Positions 23,951 to 32,916 of a stretch of 40,405 nt of DNA are shown in pieces (within the stretch, counting starts at the first letter, position 1; the number at the start of each line of letters is the position of its first letter). This stretch comes from Gemmatimonadota bacterium. GTDB taxonomy: Bacteria; Gemmatimonadota; Gemmatimonadetes; Gemmatimonadales; GWC2-71-9. Below the pieces are notes generated by a model. It ran no database searches, was not told the DNA's origin, and worked only from the letters and a program-made list of their open reading frames with translations. The stretch is from the NCBI GenBank assembly GCA_022563595.1, contig JADFNB010000029.1:1-40405 (forward strand). Reading direction: 5' to 3'. The position numbers and the translations under genes were made by a program.

Positions 23951-25730
23951 TGCGCCTCCTTCTGCGTATCACGTTCCAACGTCCCGGGTTCAGTCTGGCG
24001 ATCTCACGGCTCAGGGTACCGACACGCTGGGCCAGCGCCGGTTTTTCCTCTTCCGCGGCGAGCGGGATGCGTCGCTCCAACTCCGACAACTCCCGTTCGA
24101 GGAGCTGGCTGTCGAGTTTGTTCACCGCGCCCGTCACCACCGCATCGATATCAGGGGGCCCCGACCCTTCGTTCAGCAGCTCCGCCAGCAGCGTGAGCGC
24201 TTCGCCCGCCACCGTGTCCTGAAGCGCAGTGGCGGGATCGCTCTCGGGCAGTTCGATGAGCGAGCGGAACAGCGTGGCGTCCGGTTCGCGCAACACCGTC
24301 TGATCCGGAACCAACTCTGCGATCCGGCGGCGGAGCTGCGGCTCCTGGATCATGACACGGAGTAGATCTCGTTCGGGGCCCGGACGTCGCGTGCGAGGTC
24401 GGGGCCGCACCTTCCCGGCGGACTCCGGCGCCCCACGCGGAATCGGCTGCCGGTCGGGCCGATCGGCGATCTCCCGCGTCACTGACTCCCGCGAGATACC
24501 CAGCAGCTCGCTGACACGGGTGACGTACAGGTCGCGGGTGACGGGGTCGGCGGCGGCGCGGAGCGTCGGCAGCAACCGATCGAGAGCCCGGCGCCTGCCG
24601 GCCAGTGTTCCCAGCCACCCTTTCCGCTCGAGCAGCTGGAGTTTCCGCTCGAACACGTCGATGGTGTCGTGGAGCACCGACTCAATCGCACCCACGCCAC
24701 CGCCAGCAATCAGTGTATCGGGATCCTCACCGGGCGGCATCGTGGCCACCATCACGGCCATCCTGGCCCGCAACAGCTCATCAGCAGTACGGAAAGTGGC
24801 ACGCAACCCGGCGGCGTCGCTGTCGAACAGGAGGGTCACGCTGGGCGCGAGTCGTCGGAGGAGTTGTGCCTGTTCGACCGTGAAGCCGGTGCCCAACGGT
24901 GCGACGACATTCTCGATTCCCGTCTCCACGAGGCGAAGCACGTCGAAGTATCCCTCCACCACGATCGCCTGTTCCGCCTTGCGAATGGGATGTCTCGCGT
25001 TGTGGATGTTGTAGAGAAGACGGCCCTTGTAAAAGATCTCCGACTCGGGCGAGTTGACGTACTTCGGCTCGCCTGCGCCGATCACGCGTCCACCGAAACC
25101 CACCACCCGCCCGCGCAGGTCGTGGATCGGGAAGAGCAATCGCTGCCAAAAACGCGCCCGCAACGCGCCGTCATCACGGCGCAGAGCCAGACCGGCCGAG
25201 AGCAGCACGTCGTCCTCGATACCGAGCGTGCCCATCGCGGAAAGGAACGCATTGCCGCGCGGTGCGAAGCCCAACCCGTGGGGGAGCAGCGAGTCCAACG
25301 GGAACCTCCGGCGCTCCAGGTAGCTCCGAGCCGGGGCGGCCTCTTCCGATTCGCGGAGTTGTCGCTGGAACCACTCGTGCGCCACCGCCACCGCCGAGAA
25401 CAGCGGCTCGCGGGGATCCGGCCCCCCGGTCGATCGCTCCGGAATGGTGATCCCGACCCGTTGCGCCACGTCACGCACGGCCGTCGGGTAGTCCATCCCG
25501 AATTTCTTCATGAGGAAGGTGAAGACGTCGCCGCCCTCGTGACAGACGAAGCAGTAGAACATCTCCTTCTTGGGAATGACTGAGAAGTTCCGGTGTGTGC
25601 CGCCGTGAAACGGGCACGGTCCGCGATAGTCCGCGCCCGATCGCTTGAGCTGCACATGCTCGCCGATCAACTCGACGATGTCTACGGCATCCCTGATCCG
25701 CTCGATGATCTCCTCCGGGATCTGACTCAC
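23940..25730 (-). CDS. dnaG: DNA primase
   Basis: Synthesises RNA primers for replication. It is 596 residues. The N-terminal CHC2 zinc finger has Cys39, His42, Cys60 and Cys63 (RGPCPFHGG, FYCFVCHEGGD). The catalytic core contains GFGGRVIGAGEPKYVNSPE, the TOPRIM Glu in AIVVEGYFDVLRL and the DxD in LLFDSDAAG. The C-terminal helicase-binding region (about 440-596) is charged and poorly conserved, as usual, and ends in an Arg-rich tail. The start is GTG, overlapping the mutS2 stop by four bases. The rpsU and dnaG genes are in the same order as in the classical rpsU-dnaG-rpoD operon, but with mutS2 between them and no rpoD after. Confidence 0.97.
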   Translation of the reverse strand: MSQIPEEIIERIRDAVDIVELIGEHVQLKRSGADYRGPCPFHGGTHRNFSVIPKKEMFYCFVCHEGGDVFTFLMKKFGMDYPTAVRDVAQRVGITIPERSTGGPDPREPLFSAVAVAHEWFQRQLRESEEAAPARSYLERRRFPLDSLLPHGLGFAPRGNAFLSAMGTLGIEDDVLLSAGLALRRDDGALRARFWQRLLFPIHDLRGRVVGFGGRVIGAGEPKYVNSPESEIFYKGRLLYNIHNARHPIRKAEQAIVVEGYFDVLRLVETGIENVVAPLGTGFTVEQAQLLRRLAPSVTLLFDSDAAGLRATFRTADELLRARMAVMVATMPPGEDPDTLIAGGGVGAIESVLHDTIDVFERKLQLLERKGWLGTLAGRRRALDRLLPTLRAAADPVTRDLYVTRVSELLGISRESVTREIADRPDRQPIPRGAPESAGKVRPRPRTRRPGPERDLLRVMIQEPQLRRRIAELVPDQTVLREPDATLFRSLIELPESDPATALQDTVAGEALTLLAELLNEGSGPPDIDAVVTGAVNKLDSQLLERELSELERRIPLAAEEEKPALAQRVGTLSREIARLNPGRWNVIRRRRRSAS

Positions 25731-28093
25731 GACGCCAGCTCTGCGATCGTGACGCCGCTGCCGCCCTCGTTAGGCGGAGCGAGACGGTGCGACGCAACAC
25801 GCCGGTCCCGTGACAGCACATCCCCTACGACCACTCGCAACTTTCCCGTTCCCTTCCCGTGGATGATGCGCAGCGCAGGCAGATCTGCGAGAACGGCCGC
25901 GTCGACGGCACGGTTGAGCGCGTCGCGCGCTTCGTCCGCCGTCGCGCCGCGCAGATCGATCTCCGAGACCGATGCGGCGGGAACCGGCAGATGGGAAACT
26001 GCTGATCGGGCGGCGTTGCGCACCGTGGGAGTCGTCTGAAGACTGCCAGCGCTTCCCGTTTCCCACTTCCCGCTGCCCGACCTGACCTTCCATCCCCGCG
26101 CTTGCAACTCCCTTTCGAGCCGGTTCAGCTCCTCTGCCTCCGTGCTGATTCCCCGTTCGACGAGGCGGCGCGCCTCCTTCGCGGTCGCTTCCGAGACGGC
26201 CGCCCGCGCCACATGAAGCGCTTCCTCGACACGCCCTCGGGCCTCTAGCAGAAAACGGCGGGCGCGCTCGCGTCCCTCGTGTTCGGTCTCGCGTTCCCGT
26301 CGCACCACCTCGCGCTCCTGTTCGTCCAGCTCACGAGACCGCCGATCCGCCTCGGTCGCCGCAGCCCGGAGTCGCGCTGCTCGGTCCGTCAGGTTCGCCT
26401 CCCACCCCGCCACCTCCTGGGCCCGCCGCTCCGCGTCGGCGAGTAAGATATCCAGCGACCGCTCCCTCGAGTCCGTCCGCGCCTCGGCTTGTTGTAACAC
26501 CTCGGCCGGCAGTCCGAGCCGCCGGGCGATGACGATCCCGTAGGATCTGCCCGGGATTCCCTTGGTCAGCCGGTAGGTGGGGCTGAGAGACTCGGCATCG
26601 AAATGCAGCGACGCATTCACCACGCCGTCCGTCTCGGCGGCCAACCGCTTCAGCGCACCGAGGTGCGTGGTTGCCACCACGCGGCTGCCGCGCTCGATCA
26701 GGGCGAGAATCGCCGCTCCGGCCAGAGCCGCACCTTCTTCCGGATCGGTCCCGCTCCCTATCTCGTCGAACAACACCAGCGTCTCCGCGCCGGCGGCATG
26801 CAGTGCGCCCACGAGCGCCTCTATGTGCGCGGCGAACGTCGAGAGGTTCGCCTCGATCGACTGGTGGTCTCCGATGTCGGCAAGGATCCGTGAGAAGACC
26901 GGCAGGACCGAACCCTCCCCCAGCGGCGGAAGCACGCCCGCCTGGGCAAGCGCGCTCGCGAGGCCCACCGTCTTCAGCATCACTGTCTTGCCACCCGTGT
27001 TGGGACCGCTGACGACGACCGCTAGCTCCTCCGCGTCGAGTTCGAGATCGAACGGAACGGCATCCACGCCTTCCGCCAGCAAGAGCGGGTGCCGCGCCCC
27101 GCGAATCCGGAACTCGCCGGGGGCGGGGATGATGCGCGGCGGCGCCGCGTCGACGTCGAGCGCGTAGCGCGCCCTGGCGCACAGATCGTCGACCTGCAGA
27201 CACATCTCCCACCCTGCCGCAACCGCATCCAGATGAGGCCGTGCCTCGTCGCACAACTTGCGCAGCACTGCGTGGACGGCGCGCGTTTCCTCCGCTTGGG
27301 CCCCGTTCAATGCGTTCCCCAGCTCCACGGCCGCCACCGGTTCGATGAACAGCGTAGCGCCCGAGCTGGATTCCGCATGGACGATTCCGGGAACGCGGCG
27401 GCGCGCCGCCCGCGCGACCGGGACAACGTAACGACCCGAGCGCACCGTTACCGACGCGTCCTCCGGCGCCTCGTGCCGTTCCAGGCGATGGAGCGTACGG
27501 TCGAGGAGCGTGAGCAGCTTGGCACGCGTGTCGCGGATCCGGTGCCGCGTGCGGTCGACCGCATCGTCCACCCCATCGCGCACCGTCCCGTCCCTGAGAA
27601 TCGTCCGCAGGATCGCCCTCCCGACGGAATCCGGAGGGAGAGGAACGAGGAGGCTCGCCACGAGCGGACCCCGCTCCGCCACACGCTCCAGCTCGCGACG
27701 CACGACCCGCATCGCCTCCAGCGTCCGTCCCAGCTCCAGCAGGGCGGGCCCGTCGAGGACGGCCCCCTCGACAGCCAGGCGCGCCAACGACGCACGCACG
27801 TCCACCACAGGTTCCGCGTGAAACGGATCCCCGAGCAGCATGAGGTCACGCAGTTCCGTGACCCGCCGCAACTCGTCACGCACGGTGCTCACGTCGGCGA
27901 TCGGCACCCGGCTCCGCACCCGCTGAGCACCGAGTGCACACGCGGCGCGTCCGGCGATCACGTCGAGGATGCGCGCGAATTCGAGTCCGTCGAGCGTCTC
28001 AGGCGGAGCGCAGGACTCGAATGAGGAAGGGGTGCCGGCGACCGTCGTCGCCCGCACCCCTGGGGCAGCTCCACCTCGGCGTGACATGCTCAT
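25727..28093 (-). CDS. mutS2: Endonuclease MutS2, lacking an evident KOW-like domain
   Basis: MutS2 acts on branched DNA and on collided ribosomes, depending on species. The 788-residue protein has the MutS core, the Walker A SGPNTGGKT (362-370), LSTFAAHIEAL, Walker B LVLFDEIGSGTDPEEG (439-454), THLGALK, a long coiled coil (about 535-668) and the C-terminal Smr nuclease domain (about 709-788) with DLRGATADEA and IIHGKGTGKL. The beta-rich KOW-like segment usually between coil and Smr is not recognisable; in its place lies a repeat-encoded linker (about 672-708). ATG 28093 is preferred over the longer frame, which overlaps rpsU; ATG 28087 is an alternative. The N-terminal 30 residues are not conserved, so the start is uncertain. 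Confidence 0.92.
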   Translation of the reverse strand: MSMSRRGGAAPGVRATTVAGTPSSFESCAPPETLDGLEFARILDVIAGRAACALGAQRVRSRVPIADVSTVRDELRRVTELRDLMLLGDPFHAEPVVDVRASLARLAVEGAVLDGPALLELGRTLEAMRVVRRELERVAERGPLVASLLVPLPPDSVGRAILRTILRDGTVRDGVDDAVDRTRHRIRDTRAKLLTLLDRTLHRLERHEAPEDASVTVRSGRYVVPVARAARRRVPGIVHAESSSGATLFIEPVAAVELGNALNGAQAEETRAVHAVLRKLCDEARPHLDAVAAGWEMCLQVDDLCARARYALDVDAAPPRIIPAPGEFRIRGARHPLLLAEGVDAVPFDLELDAEELAVVVSGPNTGGKTVMLKTVGLASALAQAGVLPPLGEGSVLPVFSRILADIGDHQSIEANLSTFAAHIEALVGALHAAGAETLVLFDEIGSGTDPEEGAALAGAAILALIERGSRVVATTHLGALKRLAAETDGVVNASLHFDAESLSPTYRLTKGIPGRSYGIVIARRLGLPAEVLQQAEARTDSRERSLDILLADAERRAQEVAGWEANLTDRAARLRAAATEADRRSRELDEQEREVVRRERETEHEGRERARRFLLEARGRVEEALHVARAAVSEATAKEARRLVERGISTEAEELNRLERELQARGWKVRSGSGKWETGSAGSLQTTPTVRNAARSAVSHLPVPAASVSEIDLRGATADEARDALNRAVDAAVLADLPALRIIHGKGTGKLRVVVGDVLSRDRRVASHRLAPPNEGGSGVTIAELAS
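25977..26082. repeat. In-frame repetitive insert in the mutS2 linker
   Basis: About 106 bases encoding residues around 671-706. TGGGAAAC (25992-25999) is the exact inverse complement of GTTTCCCA (26058-26065). Further G/A-rich or C/T-rich copies flank them: CGGGAACCGGCAG on one side, CACTTCCCGCTGCCCG on the other. The translation gives GSGKWETG at one end and AVSHLPVPA at the other, closely recalling SGKRETG and AVSPSP in the RsmA inserts. The frame stays open through it. Confidence 0.75.
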
Positions 28094-28148
28094 GCCCCGA
28101 CCGAATCTTTCGGGCCGGCCGCTGCGGGCCGTGCTGGAACGTCCTTTC

Positions 28149-28337
28149 TCAGAAACGGCGCTCCCGCCGGTTCTTGCGGCGCGCCGCGTTGAGCTTGCGC
28201 TTCTTACGCTCACTCGGCTTCTCGTAGTGCCGGTGCTTCCGGAGGTCGGAGAGGATTCCGGCCTTCTCGCATTTCTTCTTGAACCGCTTGAGCGCGCGCT
28301 CGAAGCTCTCATCCTCGCGGATGATCACTTCCGGCAT
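28149..28337 (-). CDS. rpsU: 30S ribosomal protein S21
   Basis: 62-residue bS21, which lies near the anti-Shine-Dalgarno end of 16S rRNA and helps initiation. The sequence is typical: [40 protein letters not shown], then a very basic tail [17 protein letters not shown]. It is preceded by a 99-base gap after dnaJ and followed 55 bases later by mutS2. A GGGA directly before the ATG and AAGGGG further up are the only purine-rich candidates for ribosome binding. Confidence 0.97.
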   Translation of the reverse strand: MPEVIIREDESFERALKRFKKKCEKAGILSDLRKHRHYEKPSERKKRKLNAARRKNRRERRF

Positions 28338-28436
28338 TCCCTATACCACCCCTTCCATCGTGGATCGGTTCACGACATAGAGTCGTTAAGCTAGTGACAC
28401 ATACCTCCGGTAACAAGAGCCGCTGGCCCCGCGCGT
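28338..28436 (-). other. dnaJ-rpsU intergenic leader
   Basis: 99 bases with no gene that I can support. It contains a perfect 5-bp hairpin ACGAC/GTCGT (28372-28386). On the minus strand TTGTTA and TAGCTT are 17 bases apart, a weak promoter-like pair for rpsU. Two very short frames, of three and five codons, begin after GGAGGT and within GGAAGGGG respectively; these are probably chance. Confidence 0.25.
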
Positions 28437-29582
28437 TCACGAGCTGAATGCCTCCTTCATCCGGTCCCAGAAACGCTTCCCAAAGCTTTCGTCCGAGGGC
28501 GGCTCGCCTTCGACCGAGCGCAACCGTTCGAACAGTTCCTTCATCTCGCGCGTGAGGTTCGGGGGTGTCCACACATGTACCCGGACGAACAGGTCGCCCC
28601 GCGGTCCGGAATCGACCTGCGGCAGTCCCCTGCCCCGCACGGTGAGCACGGTTCCTTCCTGAGTACCGGGCGCAACCTTCACCCTGACCGGCTCGCGCGG
28701 CGTCGGGACTTCGAACTCGTCACCGAGCGCCGCCTGGCTAAATGAGATCGGCAGATCGTATACCAGATCCCGTCCGTGCCGCTCGAACCGGGGATCATCC
28801 GCGACCTCGATGACCACGATGAGGTCGCCCGGCGTACCGCCTCGAGGGCCGGCCTGGCCCTGGCCCCGCAGCGTTAGATAGTTGCCATCCAACACGCCGC
28901 GTGGGATGTCGATCTCCACGGTGCGGTCGCCACGCACCCGTCCCTCGCCGCGACAGTCTTCGCAAGGGTTACGCACGACCGCTCCCTCGCCGCCGCAGGC
29001 CGGACACACAGTCACCGACACCATCCGTCCCAGGATCGACTGCGTGGCCCGCCGGACTTCTCCCACTCCCCCACACGTGCGGCAGGTCTCCGTCCCAGAG
29101 CCGCCCCGACCTCCCGTACCGCCACAGCTGGTGCAACGCTCCAGGGCGCGCAGCTTGACCTTCCGGGTCGTCCCAGTGACGACCTCCGTGAGCGAGATCC
29201 GCAGTCCCATGCGGACGTCCTGTCCGCGCCGACTCGCGCGACGACTGCGCTGGCCGCCACTGAAGAACGCGTCGAACCCGCCGAGGTTGCCGAAGTCCCG
29301 CATGAAAATGTTGAGCGCTTCGGCCAGATCCGGATGAAATCCCGCGAACCCACCCGCGTCGCGCATGCCCGCCCTTCCGAACTGGTCGTACTGCACCCGT
29401 TTTTCGGTATCGCTCAGTACCTCGTATGCCTCGGTGACCTCCTTGAACCGTTCCTCCGCCGCGGAATCGCCGTTGTTGCGATCGGGATGGTACTGCATCG
29501 CGAGCTTGCGGTAGGCTTTCTTGATCTCTGATTCCGCCGCGTCGCGCGCGACGCCGAGTGTCTCGTAGTAGTCACCCGCCAT
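28437..29582 (-). CDS. dnaJ: Chaperone protein DnaJ
   Basis: Hsp40 co-chaperone that delivers clients to DnaK and stimulates its ATPase. The 381-residue protein has the J domain (1-70) with YHPD (HPD at 32-34), a short glycine/phenylalanine region containing NIFMRDFG, four zinc-finger repeats ([32 protein letters not shown]) and the C-terminal substrate-binding domains. The ATG at 29582 lies one base after the hrcA stop. grpE and dnaK, often placed between hrcA and dnaJ, are not in this window. Confidence 0.96.
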   Translation of the reverse strand: MAGDYYETLGVARDAAESEIKKAYRKLAMQYHPDRNNGDSAAEERFKEVTEAYEVLSDTEKRVQYDQFGRAGMRDAGGFAGFHPDLAEALNIFMRDFGNLGGFDAFFSGGQRSRRASRRGQDVRMGLRISLTEVVTGTTRKVKLRALERCTSCGGTGGRGGSGTETCRTCGGVGEVRRATQSILGRMVSVTVCPACGGEGAVVRNPCEDCRGEGRVRGDRTVEIDIPRGVLDGNYLTLRGQGQAGPRGGTPGDLIVVIEVADDPRFERHGRDLVYDLPISFSQAALGDEFEVPTPREPVRVKVAPGTQEGTVLTVRGRGLPQVDSGPRGDLFVRVHVWTPPNLTREMKELFERLRSVEGEPPSDESFGKRFWDRMKEAFSS

Positions 29583-29583
29583 G

Positions 29584-30615
29584 CTAGCCAACCAGCTCCT
29601 CGACCAGCCGACTGGCATGCCCGACCAACGCGAGCACCTTCCGGTACGGCATTCGTGTTGGACCCATCACGCCGATCACGCCCGAGAGCGGACCGCGCCG
29701 GTACGCCGATGTCACGATCGTGAACGAGCTTAACCTGGCATCGCGGTTTTCACCGCCTATGGTCACGGTGATCCCGCTCTGACCGCGGCGCTGCAGCGCC
29801 GTACGAAGCATGTCGGGCCGCTCGGTGAGTTCCAGCAGCGTCCGCATCCGCGCAGTGGAGCTGAACTCGGGCTGTTCGGCCAGCGGCTGTGCGCTTCCGA
29901 GCACCACGTCACTCGTAGCCGGCGGATCGAACAGTTGCTCGGCTTCCTCGATGAAGACGTTGAGCAACTCCGACGTGGCCGGTCCGCTTGCGGAGTCGCG
30001 TAGTCGGTCTCCGAGCGTGGTTCGGATCTCGCGGAGTGTGAGCCCGCTCAACCGCTCGTTGAGAACCAGCGACACGCTGTCGATTGCTTGCGGCGGCAAT
30101 TGACTGGGCAGCTCCACGAAGATCGTGCGGGCGAGCCCGCCTCGCATGACCAGAACCATCAACAGCCGGTCGCTGGCAACGGAGAGCAGCTCCAAGCGCT
30201 CCAGCACGGCGTTGTCGATCGAGGGGGCCACGGCGACCCCCAGTTCCTGGGTGAGCACACCGAGAACCTGGGCGGCCTTGTGCAGAATCCCTTCGATCGC
30301 GCCGGCGGCGTCGCCGGCGAGTTCCCGCCTCAGCGTGTCGCGGTCTTCAGGGTCGGGCGGATCCCGCCGTATCAGCCGATCCACGTACACCCGATAGGCG
30401 CGGTCGGTGGGAATGCGCCCTGCTGAGGTATGCGGGTGGAACAGATAGCCCCGGTCCTCGAGGTCGCTCATGGTATTCCGTATGGTCGCGGCCGAGATCC
30501 CAAGCGGAAAGCGCTTGGCGATGGTGCGCGAACCGGTTGGTTCGGCGGTCTCGATGTACATGTGAATCACCGCCGCCAACACGCTCTGTTCGCGCTCACT
30601 CAATGTGTCCGACAT
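29584..30615 (-). CDS. hrcA: Heat-inducible transcription repressor HrcA
   Basis: Represses chaperone genes by binding CIRCE inverted repeats and is kept active by GroEL. The 343-residue protein has the N-terminal winged helix ([58 protein letters not shown]) and the C-terminal dimer domain with [19 protein letters not shown] and [13 protein letters not shown]. An ATG at 30627 would add four residues (MTWP) and is also possible; neither start has a clear ribosome-binding sequence. It is 26 bases after hemW. I found no CIRCE-like 9-9-9 inverted repeat near hrcA or dnaJ. Confidence 0.95.
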   Translation of the reverse strand: MSDTLSEREQSVLAAVIHMYIETAEPTGSRTIAKRFPLGISAATIRNTMSDLEDRGYLFHPHTSAGRIPTDRAYRVYVDRLIRRDPPDPEDRDTLRRELAGDAAGAIEGILHKAAQVLGVLTQELGVAVAPSIDNAVLERLELLSVASDRLLMVLVMRGGLARTIFVELPSQLPPQAIDSVSLVLNERLSGLTLREIRTTLGDRLRDSASGPATSELLNVFIEEAEQLFDPPATSDVVLGSAQPLAEQPEFSSTARMRTLLELTERPDMLRTALQRRGQSGITVTIGGENRDARLSSFTIVTSAYRRGPLSGVIGVMGPTRMPYRKVLALVGHASRLVEELVG

Positions 30616-30641
30616 AGGCCAAGTCATGTAACGACAGGAAA

Positions 30642-31775
30642 TTAGCCACCTTCGGGTGAAGTGGTCAAGGCAGCTGCCAACGCGTCCAACATCAGCCAAC
30701 CGGAGGGGGTGGCGTAAACCCGCCCGGCTCTTGTTGTTAGCCATCCGGCATCGGTGGCTGCCAAGAAGCTGCGGGACGAAGAGGGGTTGGCGAGGTCAGC
30801 TGCGGGGATTCCGGCCACCGTGCGCAGTCCCAGGTACACCCGTTCCAGGGCCCGCTGGGCGGGTGTGAGCCGTTCCTTCCCCTCTATGGGATCGTTTCCC
30901 CGTGCCACGGCCCGCTCGTAGGCGACCCATTCGCGGACGTTCCAGCGTCGGATTCCCTCGGCGAAGCCATGTGCCGACGGCCCGAGCCCGGCGTAGGCCG
31001 CATCATTCCAGTAGGCCCAGTTGTGACGCGCGCGGCGCGAGCCGCCCTGGGGCAGGCGACGTGCGTAGTTGGACACCTCGTAGTGGTCAAATCCCGCCTC
31101 GGTGAGAATCTCGTGGGCTAGCAGGAACTCGTGTGCGAATTGTTCGTCGTCCCCGAGGACGGTGCGCCCGCGCGCGACCCAGCGGGCGAGCGGCGTTCGC
31201 GGCTCCACGCTCAGTCCGTAGACGGCGAGGTGATCTGGTGCCAACCGAATGGCGCGTTCCAGATCGCGGCGGAAGTCGTGCTCCATACCCGCCGGCAGGG
31301 CGAAGATCAGGTCGAGGGAAACCTCACCGATCCCGGCAGCGCGCAATGTTTCGACGGCTCGCTCCGCTGCCGCGACGTCGTGGGTCCGGTGCATCCATTC
31401 GAGCACGGCCGCATGAAACGACTGCACGCCGAGCGACACCCTCGTTACGCCGCATGAGCTCCAAGCCGCAGCCGCGTCGAGGGTCACGTCGTCCGGGTTT
31501 GCTTCCAGGGTTACCTCGGCGTCGCTGTTCAGTGCGAATGTGGTCACGAGATCGGCCAGGTCACCGGGAGGTAACAGGGACGGCGTCCCACCTCCCAGAT
31601 AGAGCGTGTCCAGCGGGGTATCCCAACCGGGTTCCCTCTCTCGCCGGAGGGCATGCTCCCGCCGGATGGTCTCCACGTACCGAGCGGCCGGAACGCGCTT
31701 GCGAACCGCGATAGCGAAGTCGCAGTACGAGCAGCGGCGGGCGCAGAACGGGACGTGGATATAGAGGTGGCGCAC
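30642..31775 (-). CDS. hemW: Radical SAM heme chaperone HemW
   Basis: HemW-type radical SAM protein (formerly annotated as HemN-like coproporphyrinogen oxidase) that binds heme for insertion into target proteins. The 377-residue protein starts VRHLYIHVPFC, with the 4Fe-4S cysteines at 11, 15 and 18 (CARRCSYC), then LYLGGGTPSLLPP, VTLEANPDDV, RVSLGVQSF, VSLDLIFALPAGM, HYEVSNYAR and a C-terminal HemW domain. The GTG start at 31775 is set by the conserved N-terminus. hemW-hrcA-dnaJ is a recurring bacterial order. It lies 40 bases after dprA. Confidence 0.94.
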   Translation of the reverse strand: MRHLYIHVPFCARRCSYCDFAIAVRKRVPAARYVETIRREHALRREREPGWDTPLDTLYLGGGTPSLLPPGDLADLVTTFALNSDAEVTLEANPDDVTLDAAAAWSSCGVTRVSLGVQSFHAAVLEWMHRTHDVAAAERAVETLRAAGIGEVSLDLIFALPAGMEHDFRRDLERAIRLAPDHLAVYGLSVEPRTPLARWVARGRTVLGDDEQFAHEFLLAHEILTEAGFDHYEVSNYARRLPQGGSRRARHNWAYWNDAAYAGLGPSAHGFAEGIRRWNVREWVAYERAVARGNDPIEGKERLTPAQRALERVYLGLRTVAGIPAADLANPSSSRSFLAATDAGWLTTRAGRVYATPSGWLMLDALAAALTTSPEGG

Positions 31776-31815
31776 AGAACGAGAAGCTAAGCCGAGGTAC
31801 GGACGGCCGGGCGCC

Positions 31816-32916
31816 TCAAAGGCGGGCGGAGTGCGGGTGGGCCGGCCGAAACCGCTTCCCGGGTTCCTGTACCACGAGTCCGCGGATCTCGAGCGACGTG
31901 AGCACCGCCAGGGCCTCGGCCGGCCCACAGTCGAGCGCGGTGACGAGTTCGTCCACGTGGCGCTCACCGCCGTCGAAGGCCCGGAGCGCGCGCCGTTCGG
32001 ACTCGGTGAGATCGGTCGGCAGCGCAGCCGCCGGCGCACTGGTCGCCTTGATGCCGTACTCCTCCAGCACGTCACGCAGACCGAGTGCAGGTTTTGCTCC
32101 AAGTTGGATCAAGCGGTTGCACCCGAGCGATACGGGGCTGGTGATCGGACCGGGCACCGCCAGCACGTCCCTTCCCTGGTTCAAGGCACAGTCGACGGTG
32201 ATGAGGGCACCGGATTTCTCGCGGGCTTCGACGACGAGGGTGACGCGCGAGAGGCCGCTGAGCAGGCGATTGCGGCGCGGAAAACTCCCGGCGTGAGGGC
32301 GCTCACCCGGTGGGAACTCCGTTACGAGACAGCCGTGGGTTCCAACGCGTTCGTACAGGGCGCGGTTGGCCGACGGGTACACCACCCCGAGCCCGTTTCC
32401 CAGCACGCCCACGGTGCCGCCTCCGGCATCGAGTGCGGCGCTGTGTGCCAGGGCGTCTATGCCCCGCGCCATGCCGCTCACCACGACCAGCCCGGCGCGG
32501 GCGGTTCCGGCGGCGAAATGGCGGCATGCCTCCGCGCCGTAGCGGCTGTGTCCCCGACTGCCCACGATGGTTACCGCAGGTCGGTTCAGGTACTCCAACT
32601 TACCGGCCGCGAAGAGCAAGGTCGGAGGCTCGGAGATGTCCCGTAGTGCCGCTGGGAATCGGGAGTCGCTCGGTAGCAGCACATGACCCCCCTGCTCATG
32701 AGTGCGGACCACGAGCGCGGCGGCGCGTTCGGTGTCGGCCCGGCTTATTGCCGTCGCCGCCGCCCGCGAGATCCCCGGCACCTCTCGGAGTGCCGCCGTT
32801 GGGGCAGCGAGCACCGCTGCGGCATCGTGAAACGTGGCGAGCAGCACGTCGAGTCGCGCGCTCCCGATCCCGGGAACGAGCGCGAGCGTGAGGTAGTGGA
32901 GATCACTCACGGTCAC
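31816..32916 (-). CDS. dprA: DNA-processing protein DprA
   Basis: Loads RecA onto incoming single-stranded DNA during natural transformation. The 366-residue protein has an N-terminal helix-hairpin-helix region (LVPGIGSARLDVLLATF), the Rossmann core with TIVGSRGHSRYG, VVSGMARGIDALAHSAAL, FPPGERPHAGSFPRRNRLLSGLS, SGALITVDCALNQGRDVLAVPGP and GCNRLIQLGA, and a C-terminal winged-helix domain (about 305-360). The GTG start at 32916 shares four bases with the obgE stop. No other competence gene is in the window. Confidence 0.95.
   Translation of the reverse strand: MTVSDLHYLTLALVPGIGSARLDVLLATFHDAAAVLAAPTAALREVPGISRAAATAISRADTERAAALVVRTHEQGGHVLLPSDSRFPAALRDISEPPTLLFAAGKLEYLNRPAVTIVGSRGHSRYGAEACRHFAAGTARAGLVVVSGMARGIDALAHSAALDAGGGTVGVLGNGLGVVYPSANRALYERVGTHGCLVTEFPPGERPHAGSFPRRNRLLSGLSRVTLVVEAREKSGALITVDCALNQGRDVLAVPGPITSPVSLGCNRLIQLGAKPALGLRDVLEEYGIKATSAPAAALPTDLTESERRALRAFDGGERHVDELVTALDCGPAEALAVLTSLEIRGLVVQEPGKRFRPAHPHSARL

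Noticed and set aside
28094-28312. N-terminal extension of mutS2 to 28312
   Set aside because: It would run through rpsU in another frame and gives Arg/Ser-rich sequence without MutS2 similarity.
30616-30700. CIRCE operator near hrcA
   Set aside because: I looked for the TTAGCACTC / GAGTGCTAA arms near hrcA and dnaJ and did not find them.
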